NCBI RefSeq assembly: GCF_000524195.1
Contig: NW_020170391.1
Span: 392,273 to 456,272 of the forward strand
Source of the DNA: Echinococcus granulosus
Taxonomy: Eukaryota; Platyhelminthes; Cestoda; Cyclophyllidea; Taeniidae
Direction of reading: 5' to 3'
DNA length: 64,000 nucleotides
Shown one piece after another: positions 53,101-64,000 of the stretch (position 1 is its first letter; every line of letters begins with the position of its first letter). The notes below the pieces were generated by a model. The model worked only from the letters and a program-made list of their open reading frames with translations. It was not told the origin of the DNA and searched no databases. Both the position numbers and the translations under genes were made by a program.

Positions 53101-56100
53101 GGTTGCATAAATTGTCACGTAATTCAACCAATTTGGTGATCAACTGATAAATGGTGAGGAAAAACTGCAGTTCACAGTTAGCGTCAGCCTCGTGACCAGC
53201 CCAGAATGGTATTGCGGATGAATTCCCGGAAGGGTCCAGAACAGAGAAGGCGCAAGCAACAGCACTGACCCGTTGATGGAGAAAATCAATGTGCTCCAGA
53301 GGTTCCAATGTAAGAGTAGAATGGATCATAGCAGCGAGATTCTTTATCAATGCCCACTTGAAAGCCGGTAGAATCATCACAGCATCTTGTTCACTGATGA
53401 AAGTAGTCAAAGTGGCTTCGCTCTGAGTAAGAAGAGAGGGGAAGTCGTTTAGAGCAGACGAGGATGGAATGAAATGTTGCGACTTCAGAGCACTAAGATG
53501 CGTCTTAGCCTCCGTCAGTGCGCCCTGGAGACGTGTGTATCCAGATCTATTGAGCAAAGAACGTGGAGGGTGGAAGAATTGTGCGAAGGATGACTTGATA
53601 TCGCTCTTGAAAATGGAATTATCAAGAGCCTTCCTGAGTGCGTGGATGAGTTGGCGTTTGGTGGAGAACCATAGGGTATTTTCGATGGTAAAATGAAGTG
53701 AAGAATCGTTTGGCACGATGTATGCTCCGGCAATATCTTGGTAATCATTAATAATCTTAGCAAGATCCTTATTGGCATCCTCGGGGAGGCTGAAAACTCC
53801 CGAGCCCTTAGCGAGCCATTTAGTTAGAAGATGTAGGGCGCTACCAATGTCGTACTCCATGTTATCTGCGAAATCAAGCAGACATTTCTTTGCTTCCAAC
53901 ACCTGATGCTTTGCCTGTTCGATATCACGCCAACGCGACTCGAACCCTGCGAGCTCCTTGCTTGAGTTACCTTTCAGAATGGCAAGTTGCTGCTTAAATT
54001 CTTCCACCTTTAATTGCTTTTCTCGGTAGGTTTCCCAAACTCTAAGATTGCTCTCAAGCACATTCATGGCCGAATACAAATGCTCACACAATCCCCTATT
54101 TGGAACTACGAGTTCTGCGAATCTGGCAGCCAATAGCCCTAAAGAGAAGAGACCACTCATTAAAACAACAGAGGCTAAATAGACGACTGCGTTGTCATAA
54201 CTTACCCGAAGATCTCTGCAATTCCACAAGCAGCCTCTCAAACACACGTCGTCTCTTTGTAAAAGGCTCCCGGCCACTGGAAGATAAAGTGTCGGCGGAA
54301 GTTGATAAACATCCACCCCGATATGCGGCAAAGTATGTGAGATCAAAAGTGCTCCAGGCTGGCCCTTTAGCAGTTGCTCGCATCCAATCGGTGAGAGGAT
54401 CAATTGCAAAACTTTGCAGTTGGATAAGGAAGAGTTCTTGAATTGATGCACAAGTACTAAGGGTTTCGAGAAAATTAGCTCCGAAAGTACCCCCACCACC
54501 CGAGCTAATAGAAGAGGGGTCACACAGCGGTCCCAGAGGATGTCGGAGGATTCGTGTGAAGCGGAAGGGAACTAGCTCAGGTACCCGCAAGGAACGACCC
54601 TCATCAAAACAGACGTTGAAGTCGATGTGGATGAGTGTCCCCGTTGTAAGATCAATTAGAAGGTTGTCCAAATGTCGATCGCCAAGACCGATGAGGTAGC
54701 CAAAAGCCGACGTGATTCCGAGAGAAGAGGCAAAGGTTTGCGAGGCTCGCCACCATGCAGACATGTTCGGACTTGCCGCCCACAGTTCACGGGTCAATAA
54801 GTCGGCCGGTGTCTCCGATTCCAGTGTATGGAAGACCTGAAATCCATTTCAGTTATCAGTTAGAAAAAAATTAGTAAATACAAACATTTTAGTAGCTAAG
54901 ACAAATTTTGCCATTTACATACTGAAATAACGGTCATGTAAAATCGCTCTAGGTAGGAAGAATAGTATATAGGTAACTCAAAACCACCCTCACTGTCTTA
55001 AGAGTATGAAAACGAAAAATTACCTTAAGAAGGACGTCCTTAGGCCATGACGAGCGTGAGCTGGATGAAGTAAGAGGAGGTGGTAAAAACTCTTTCAATT
55101 TGTTGTAGAATAATTCAGAGGGTTTCGGCAGCGCCATTTTAAAGGACTCAGAAACTATGCCATAGGGAGCTGCATCGATTGCCTTCCTCTGTTGCCAGCG
55201 TTTGTAGAGAGTAAAAATAGGGATTGCGCCCTGCACCATCTGAATCAGACCTGCTTTTGGGCCAATGGGAGTTACGGAGTACGTGCGCGCTGTGGCGATA
55301 GCGCGCGCACGAGACCGAGACCGGAAGGCAGTGTTAGTCAGTCGCATGAGGCCCATTATGCGCGCGTCCAGGCGCAGATCCTCGAGGCACTTGAGAAGGT
55401 AGGGGAAGGACTGACCCTCCTCGGTCCAAAACACCACGCGCTTGGGACGCGTCTTCGTTGGGTATACGCTGATTTTAGATCCAACACGAGCGAGGTGAAG
55501 GTGAGCCCTACCAGGTAGTGGGATTTCCAGACTTCCATTGAGGGCAAAGAGATTAGGCGAGATTTGAAACAGACTCAGAAATCGGCTTGAAATAGTCAGA
55601 TGGCGAGCCTTTTCATCATCACCTTTTTTGGTCTTCTGATTGAGCGTCTGGAAACGTGAGAGTAGTCGCTGCAGAGGTACAACGGGCGATGTTTTCCAGT
55701 TTGGTATTGATGGACTGCAGAACTTTTTCAGTGATACAACTGTTTCGTCGATATGCTAAGAAGGAATGAATACATATTTAGTAACGATATTAATAATATA
55801 TGCAACTTTGCTCTGGTAGGAATATTCACTTTCATTATGAATTTCACTTTCATTAACGAAATCAGCTAAAGTAGAGACAAAACTGAGTAGTTACATTTTA
55901 TCAAGAAAAGTAAGAGCAGTGCTAATAGATCAGTTGATTGACCACATACATACCATGACCAGAATTGGCGCGAAAAAAGCAAAGTTTTAAAGTATAGAAC
56001 AGAGCAAGAATGATGTCAAGTAGACCGAGCCAATGATACAATGCGGTGTACGTAGTGAGGTAGAACTTACCTGCTTGAAGGTGCTCTGAAACCAAGCCTC

Positions 56101-59100
56101 GTGACTCGTCTGGGCAGGAGTATCGAGGGTCAGGGTGCGAAGCTGTTGGAAGATAGAAAAGGTAGGTGCCAAAAGAGCTTCGTAACGCAGTTTGTGGATA
56201 TTATTTAGGCGGACCGCATCGTCCCCTAATTCAATCGGAGACTCGGCCACTTTAGCAGATGACATTGGAGCGTCTGTTGTGGTCGCAGTTTTGACTTGCT
56301 CAAGTGCATTCACCTAAATAGTGGGAAGGGTGGGGAAGGGGAATGGAAGAAAAAATAATGGAACAAAAGCAACAATAAAGTTAAAACCGGGCATAACATG
56401 ATCGACAAAACCTATAATATTCACACAAACTCCTACATCAATGGCATTATTATGCAGATCATATTTCTATTTACGAAATAAAAATTGCGTATTCGAAATA
56501 TCTTTAGAGCCTCTAGATTAAATAAATGCTAACGGTAAGAACAGTACAACATGCCTTCCTGTTCAAATCGTCAACATGCTGAATGAGAACACCAGACCAG
56601 AGTTCCTCCCAAAGGACCGCAATGCGGCGCATTTCCACGATAAACGAGGCCACCTGTTCCACCATGATTCCATAGCCAGCGTCACAAAGCGTCGAAACTA
56701 GCTTACCATGGCTTCGTGTACGTATATCCAGTTGTGCTGTTTGTGGAAGTACAAAAAATATTGTGCAATGTAGTACATCGGTAATGGAATTCACCGCAAC
56801 AATCAAGGATTAGGCTGAGCATCAGTGAAATGGTGTAGAAACAGGAGAGCCATTCTACTCACCACAGTCCACTCCTTTGCTACCGACAATTGTAGGGAAG
56901 ACTAGTCGATTTGCTAGAATTCGATCGGTACTGGGAGAGTCTCGATTCGTCATACGAATAAGACGACTGAGGAGATCCAAAAGGCACCGGCGAACTGTGG
57001 GGTCAGGGTGCCCTAAACGATCCAGGATCTGAGGGAGGCACCCCGTCCACACTAGCGGTCCCGAATGAATGGTGGTGAGTGGGGATGGTGGGGAGAGCAG
57101 GACCGAGTCGGTGGAACTGCCATGTACCACAAGGTTCTTTACCGTGATGCGCAAGAACCGACATGGTTCATCGAGTAAATGCAACAGTCGTAGAGTGGCT
57201 GAAAAAAAGAGAAAACAGAAATGACCCACGTGACTCTCATGATTTAAAGTGATATAGTACTTTCAGTGGCAAAACCTATAGACAATGGACAACCGATGAA
57301 ATGCATCAAATCAAATAGCCAGAAGCTGCTGGACGAACAAAACCAGTTCTTTGGCGTATAACAGAGCAGGATATGCGATTACAAGGATTGAATATTACAT
57401 AAATTACCTAACGTTGACTGGATTGGTTGAATGCGTTCACAAGGCTTTGAAACATCTAACGCATTGACATTATCGTTTATATGCTGACCAGCAACAGAGA
57501 GAAACGTTACGTAGGCCTGAGCAGCGAACGATTGCAGTGTGTAGAGTCGAGTAGTCAATAACGAGGCAAGTGATGCGCACCCCGACAATAGAGGACCATC
57601 CAAAGCAAGGGTCTCGCCAGTCAGATTCGTGCCATTCGATAGGTGATCGACAAACCGACACCTCAACTGAAGAAAGCTTGGTTGCCAAGACCATGTTGGG
57701 TAAGTCAACAAAGACTAGAGATTAAACTAAACTTACTGGATCATCGAATGGAATATCAGCATCAGAGAGGTCGTCGATACAATGGTGGTGCGATCTGAAA
57801 TCGTCAGCATCGTCACTAAGAAAAGTGTACAGTTTGGCCAAAATTCGGGCCTCGACCGATTTATTCTTCTCAATAATATTGGATGGCAAAAGCTGAGAAA
57901 GTGATTCACATTCATCTGGAGTGAGTGCATCAAATAAAGTAGTCGTAATTGAATCTGATTGAGGGCATGCGAGGACTCTCATTGCCTCTGTTTTGGTCTG
58001 CTTGACCTAAAAATGGGAAGCAGTTACTGGCACTACAAAAAGTGCAGACTAAACCGAAAAATAATGGCTGAAGAAAGGATGAGCGGACAGGGTCTACGGC
58101 AGCGTAATGTGTTGCATTTAAATGAAGGTAAACATACATCGTGTTGACCTCTCTCGTAGCACCAGTGAGCCATTTGGAGCCAAGCCAGAGCAGAGGCATT
58201 GGTTGGTGAGAGGTGAGTGGCGAACATGAGGAGGCGCATTTGGAGTTCTGAGGGTGAAGAGGCCACAGTCGCTTCGGTTTCGTCACTAGGGGAAACGAGT
58301 GGAACACCATCCACCCACGGAGAGGACGCAAGGCGACCAAACTGAAGTAAATGCTGCACCAGGCGCTGTGCATCCCCCTGAGGGGTGACCTGTAAATGCG
58401 ATTGTATAAAGGGTGAGTGCAAAATCCAACAGTATAAAAATTCCAGAACGACTATGCAAAACTGGAACCAAGCTCTTCACTACGCCGCAAGTGATGTAAT
58501 GCCAGTAAATTTATGCACCCAAATATCACAATGCACACAGAAGAAACGCATTAAACAAGACTGCTGGATTTACAGTAATCAGCATTTGTTCTGAGTTAAC
58601 ATCAGCATGGTAAATCAAATTCAGAATTTTCTTCTCCTACGTTCAATATATATTTATATGTAGCTAGCCCTAACCACAATGGCTTCAAAGCGCATCTTTC
58701 GAAGAATCAAATAGACACAAAGATAAGAACATGCATTTTCAACTTCACAAACGCCAGCTTCGGAAGCGCAAGTGAAGAAGACTTCCTGACACATGGTTCT
58801 GATTTCTCCTGCCTGGGTCGAGGATGAGGCATAAGTCAGAAACTTGAATAACTGTAAAGCAACTGAGACGTTGAGTAAACATTGTTTCGCGTGCTCGATA
58901 CGATCCGAAGTATTGGTGCCTAATACATTACGCAGAAGGCCTTGGGACAAGCAAGTCATAGCAGCAATTCGATCGTTGTTACCGCCATCTGACGTCCAGA
59001 GAAGATTTGCGATGTAGCGAATTAGGCGCATTCGGTCTAAACTTGAAAAGTCCGCTCTCGAATTGACGATGTCAACAAGTTTGATATAGTTTGTTATCTC

Positions 59101-62100
59101 CTCCTGTATATCAAGAGCAGTGAGCTGCTGCCTCAGCAAATTCAATGCGACACCCCTGGAGGAGTCGACCGGTAAGTAGTCATCGCTATGAGGAATGAGA
59201 AGAGGCTCACAGGCATCGAGGAATACTGAAAGATTTCCATTCTTTCTTGTCAACATACTCCAGGTACCAATACAGATATCACCGACAGCAGAGAGAGCCG
59301 TGGGTCGGTTGAAAAGAAGGTCGGCCTCAAGGGCCAGAGCTGGAAGAGATGGCTCTGGCTCCAAGCGGGGAATATCGCGACAATCTTGGTAGTTGCCAAA
59401 GTCGGCCAAAGAAACAACCGCATTGGCGGTTTGGCGTACAACATTTATGACCTCAGAAACCGAATCTGAGCCGAGAGATAGTAGTTTATCCTCTTGCTCC
59501 GTGAGTATTGAGGCAACAGAGTTGGAAGATGGTGACAATGCGGATATAGCATTGTCCCAGCTGTAAAAATTAACATAAATTGCGATTACAAAATTAATCT
59601 CAGTAAAGTTTTCATAAGACAATTTAGAGGTTTGCCTGCTAAACTCATCAATCGAGTTTCCAGCAATTCACGTAAAAAACGGGACGGGAGAGATTTCAAA
59701 GATAATTTGAAGAATCCGTTTAGGCTGGGTAATAAAGGCGGCTCTGTAATTAAGGTGTTCTTATAAGTTGATTTTCAGAAAATGATTACAGTCATACGGA
59801 TGTAATAAACGTAGAATTTAACCTACGTAGAAAGCTTTTGCAAAGTTTGAAGTCGCTGATTAGCAATGGCGGAATAACGAAGAGGCAGCTCATCCATCGC
59901 TTTCTTTTTGCCATTATTAGCAAGGTTTTTACGCTTTGCCATTGGAGTATCACCTTGATTATTGCAAGCCACAGGCCTGTCAGGGAGGTCTTTCTTGCAA
60001 CACAGCCGGAGAGTAGCCTCGCCGGAGTAACCCACACGCACGAGAAGAGCGGTAAAGAGACGCCGTGCAAATTCATAAGAGAGTGCACCGAATGAATCAG
60101 ATGACAATGGAAGCGGATAGGATTCGAAAAAGGCAGAGAAACATGACAAGCCCGCATCCAAACCCCCTCCCAGTATGCAAACGAGACCATGCACCCAGCT
60201 ATAGAGATGCACCCCTGACTTGGTCGAATTCACCGCAATGCGCTCAAGACACCTGGAAGGAGGACAAAGCGTTACCTTATATTTAATCAAAACACCAATC
60301 TTCAATTTAACTTGAAGCCACTTTATCACAGTAACAGTAGGTTGCTCTTTTCAATCGAAATCGCATCAATTTATTAATTTCTGACCATCACTGACCCATT
60401 AATCTCTTTACGTTGCTCCATGCTGTAAATAAAATTTGGTAACGGATTAAAAGTAGTGATAACGATGTTTGTTTCATATCATTACAGCAGAATGTTCACA
60501 TTTAACACTCAGCAGAAGGTCACACCCCACATCGCGATCCAACATTAAGACCGGATGGAAAAATAGGCGCTAAAAAGGTTACGTACGCATAGACAAGGGC
60601 AAGTTCATCAGCTGCGCCGAGATGATGTAGTGCTTGAATGACGCAGAGAATGATTTTCTCAGGATTACCGAAAACCGAGATAGTGTTCAGCAGTTCCGGC
60701 GGATCGGATGTAAGAACCTGGTGAAAGAGACTGTAGACGTTCCAAATAACTGTTGCAGCCGCTTCAGATCCTTCCAGTGAGAGGGGAGCCAACCAGACAG
60801 CCAGAGTGGCCAAAGGCATCCGCACACGATTGAACCACTGATGACAAGTCATTGAATTCGCTTTGAAGAAGGCGTGTGCAGTGGGATGGACGGGTGGAAT
60901 AACAACAGCAAATCCATCCACTGCATTTGTTGTAGCTTTTTCCAGCAGACGCATAAAATTAATCACAAGGGCTGACTGATTAATCTGCCACGCCAGTGAT
61001 TGTCGAATTACTACAGTACTTGAAACACCAAGAAAAGATTGCAATTCCGGAACCAGTGAATGGGTACCCATTCGTTTTGTCAAGCTGGATAAAAGTGCGT
61101 GAATGATGGCTTCGATTGAGAGGAATGTTTTCACTGGGTTCGCCCAGGGAGCTACCTTCAGTTTGTAGTCGACCATAGACCAAGTGGTGAACAAGAAGAC
61201 TAAACTCAAGGGAGAAGTGTCTGATGCATACCAATTGGTGCTACTATCTGACGGAAGGGGTGAAATCAAACAAGCAAGACGACGTAGCCAATCAGAGGAG
61301 CTGGTCAGAAGCTCCAATCGACTCGTTCGCTCCTCAGATAGATATGGTGCACCACGAGTGAGAATGCCCAACACACCAGCGGCTGCAGGCAGACTTGGGA
61401 ACGCACCTTGTGCTCGCAACAAGCTACCACTTTCCTTAGCTGCACCAAAACTCACTGGATTAACTAATGAACAGGTAATAAGCGAGGTAGAAAGTTCGAG
61501 ACTTGTGCTGAGATACCAATGGAGCATGAAATTAGCAGCCCGAGTGGATTCAAACTTGGCCAGCGATGGACCGAAAAGTAGAAGTAAGTCGGCTCCAGAT
61601 GACTGAATGCGAGGAAGTGGGTGGCTTACACACAGGTAGGCGAGCTCTAATACCTCTGAAGATGCTGTCTTGCCCTTCCACACTCGAATCAAGAGCCTAA
61701 CGGCTTCACAAAAATATGAACCATCATTTGCCCTAACGGGAGAGTAGGGATTTTGCAGGAGACGGAGCAAGTAAGTGCAGAAAGAATGAGAAAGCTGAAT
61801 CGCCAAAGAATCGCTTATTGTTTGAAGTAGGTGTTTGCTTAAAATCAGCTCCTGTAAATTGTTTGACGCTGTCAATAGCAACTGCTGGATGACGAGTAGT
61901 AAATCTCCGCCGCATTCCGCGGTGCGGTCAATCCCGTAGTTCAATGTTGATATCAGTATCGTCCAAAAGGCGAGACGAATACGTTGAGAAATTCTAGAAA
62001 AGATGGCAAACTGACGATGCAGATCTGCAAGAATAAGAATTAACCTGCCATTGGCAGCATTTGCAAGGGCTACCCGTTCAGGTTCGTTAGATACAGACTT

Positions 62101-63999
62101 CCAGATGGTTGCAAATAGCGAAGCGCTGAAAAGAATAAGCAGATCATTTTCGACATCTATCGAACATTTGCCACTCGCCAGTTTGGTACATGCAAGCTGA
62201 AAATCAGCAATGCACATTTCTACTATCATGACCAGCATATCACAACTGGATAAGTGACGTTTGGATAAGTCACAAAGAAGATTAAAAACAGCCAAGGAGC
62301 CGCTGCTACTTGTTTTCAGTCGGTGTAGTAATGTATCATTCCCAAAAAGCACCTTGAAAGTAGATATGACCAAACTGGGTGAATTTTTTGGAGTCCTTTT
62401 AAGCAAACAATACGCAAGTTCGCATAAGATCTTAATATGACAAGGAGAGAGTTGAAGAATCGACTCATTTGGCGGTTGACTTAAATATGATCTGACTTTC
62501 TGTCCGAATTGATCGCCTTCAACTGGCATTGTGGATTCAGTAAAGAGGAGAATAGCGTGCACATGTTGTACTATATCGCCGTAAGTCAACAATGGAAGAC
62601 AATAAGTCGGTGGTACGTAAGTTCGTGAGGCTGAAGACGGCTTCGACCTGAGAGCGACTGCAGGCGACATCAACTCAAGTCCATGAAGAATATTCAATAG
62701 CCGCTTGTTCCAACCAGAAAAGTCAAGAGAGACAAACTTTACGCAGCTAGACTGATGTGACTCTGAGAGGCACTTTTTAACTCCCAAACAGATGCCAGCC
62801 AAGACAGCGAAGTAGAGATTGGTCGCTATGAGTTTTTGCGATATTTCCGTTGAAACAAAGGGAGCTTGCGCATTGCGTCGAGGCACAAAACTTGAGCTGA
62901 TCTGACGGTACTCACTGACAGCCTTTTGCAGAGATACGTCGGCATCCTCAAGCAGATGTCCAAGCATATCACAGGTGGATTCCGTGAGTAAGTGGCCGGT
63001 GTCTGGACTTGATAAATCAAACCACCATCGCCTCAGGTTGCAAGAAAGTTCGGACAAAAGTGTGCCGACAGCGACACCACGATAACCACTCGATGCATCT
63101 ACACACCACCCAATAAGAATGTCTGCCAAGTCTGAAAATCTCTTGCTGAATTCCAGCTGATTATAAGCACCCACCAATGATATGAAACGGGCAAGACGTG
63201 AAACATTCCCAGCCTGATCAAGTGAATCCGTTAACGAAACAAGATCAGATATTAAATTAGCAGTTATCTGACAAACGCGTACATCGCAAACTGTATTTTG
63301 ATGGCACCCAGTAGATGAACTGCAGCTAGACAGAATACGACTAATAAAGGAAAGTATGCCAGATCGATACTGTGAAGATGTGTTGCAAGACAGGCTTCGT
63401 AGCATTCTAGCAACGTAGGCTACTTTCAATTCATTGGAGCTGCCACTTAGATGAGACGACTCTGCTTGACTGCAGGATAATTCCGTATCCGACTCCAATT
63501 TGACGTCTTCCAATTTGTACAGTCCATAAAAAACAACTAAATGAATGCAAATATCCCCAATCAGAGAAATCAACCGGACCGGACAGTGCTTTTCACAGAC
63601 GGTAATTTCCAAAACACGCAAATGAGTCTCAACGGACCGAAATCCATTAGCGGGAGCGCCACGCTTGTTAATCCTTGTAGATTTTGATGAAGATAATTCC
63701 AACGAATCAAGCAATTCAATCAACTGTTTTGCCGAAGATATACGAAATCTTTGCGATAAGTTGGCACTAATTATCCTTTTTACAAGCTGATTAAATCTGT
63801 TATAATGGCGACTGGGAAATGGGGGAGGAAGACTCTGCATTTGTGATGTGAGCTCCCATTTTTGTCGCGAAAGATCAAAGTCATAGCCGCAGCCTTGAAA
63901 TTGTAGCAGTTTGATAAGTGAACTAGTATGCAAGTCAACGAGACCGCTGGAACTGGATATCGACATTTGTGCCATTTGTGCACCAATGGTGGCTTCGTT
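50125..63999 (-). CDS. SMG1: SMG1, PI3K-like kinase of nonsense-mediated mRNA decay (5' end beyond right edge)
   Basis: Sixteen exons, transcribed right to left: 63999-60587, 60252-59827, 59560-58675, 58389-58138, 58006-57737, 57666-57408, 57198-56863, 56736-56534, 56313-56071, 55755-55024, 54836-54206, 54138-52026, 51795-51675, 51444-51115, 51000-50590, 50352-50125. All phases agree and give 3,617 residues, near the human length, so little is missing. SMG1 phosphorylates UPF1. A HEAT-type helical N-terminus (ADILIGW, TCHQWFNRVRMPL) leads to the FRB-type segment (LWEELWSGVLIQH). The kinase follows: YPTKTRPKR, TYSVTPIGPKAGLIQ, LYKRWQQR, catalytic GLGDRHLDN, metal-binding HIDFNVCFDEGRSLRVP. A long C-terminal insertion (mostly exon 54138-52026) precedes the FATC end, MFEGWTPWV-stop. 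The frame is open to the window edge; the first Met inside is at 63975. Two splice sites are ambiguous: the acceptor at 57666 versus 57714, and the donor at 56534 versus 56543. Confidence 0.96.
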
Positions 64000-64000
64000 G

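Noticed and set aside
61184..61606. 140-codon ORF on the plus strand
   Set aside because: Antisense to the continuous SMG1 exon; no recognisable domain. It is a shadow of coding composition.

Overview
This is a eukaryotic nuclear window. Genes are split by introns with GT...AG borders, the spaces between them are long and AT-leaning, and coding density is low. Several protein-matching introns are only 30-38 nt long, placed near the 5' ends of genes with longer introns further 3'. Together with the gene content and short TG...CA LTR repeats this suggests a parasitic flatworm, most likely a tapeworm. The species call is inference. One 100-N assembly gap lies at 15,499-15,598. All gene models below were assembled by hand by joining exons in frame; none was checked against transcripts.

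Layout. (1) 89-935, minus strand: part of an NME7-like gene (DM10 domain, then a degenerate first NDK domain, then the start of the second NDK domain), running off the left edge. (2) 1-6.8 kb: otherwise intergenic, with a putative solo LTR at 1,900-2,095. (3) 6,777-12,997, plus strand: a complete four-exon gene for a 192-residue secreted precursor with one LDL-receptor class A module, resembling arthropod prohormone-4 (IDLSRF-like). No exon exceeds 210 nt. (4) 13.0-19.8 kb: no gene recognised; a second copy of the LTR with a 4-bp target duplication (17,997-18,194) and the assembly gap. (5) 19,851-21,674, plus: complete seven-exon RAD23. (6) 23,193-34,544, plus: seven exons of a discs-large-type MAGUK (SH3, HOOK, guanylate-kinase-like), with no PDZ exons found upstream. 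(7) 36,064-38,514, minus: complete two-exon NK1-class (slouch/NKX1) homeobox gene. (8) 38.5-50.1 kb: 11.6 kb without a gene upstream of the homeobox gene, holding two CpG- and CA/TG-rich islands studded with TAATTA-type sites. (9) 50,125-63,999, minus: sixteen exons of the SMG1 PI3K-like kinase, nearly full length, running off the right edge.

The genes are functionally unrelated housekeeping and developmental loci: a ciliary NDK-family protein, a neuropeptide-like precursor, a proteasome shuttle and DNA-repair factor, a cell-polarity scaffold, a homeodomain transcription factor and a nonsense-mediated-decay kinase. There is no operon logic. The most notable points are the secreted LDLa prohormone, the inactivated first NDK domain in the NME7-like protein, the apparently PDZ-less MAGUK lying just downstream of RAD23, and the homeodomain-site-rich islands around the NK1 gene.
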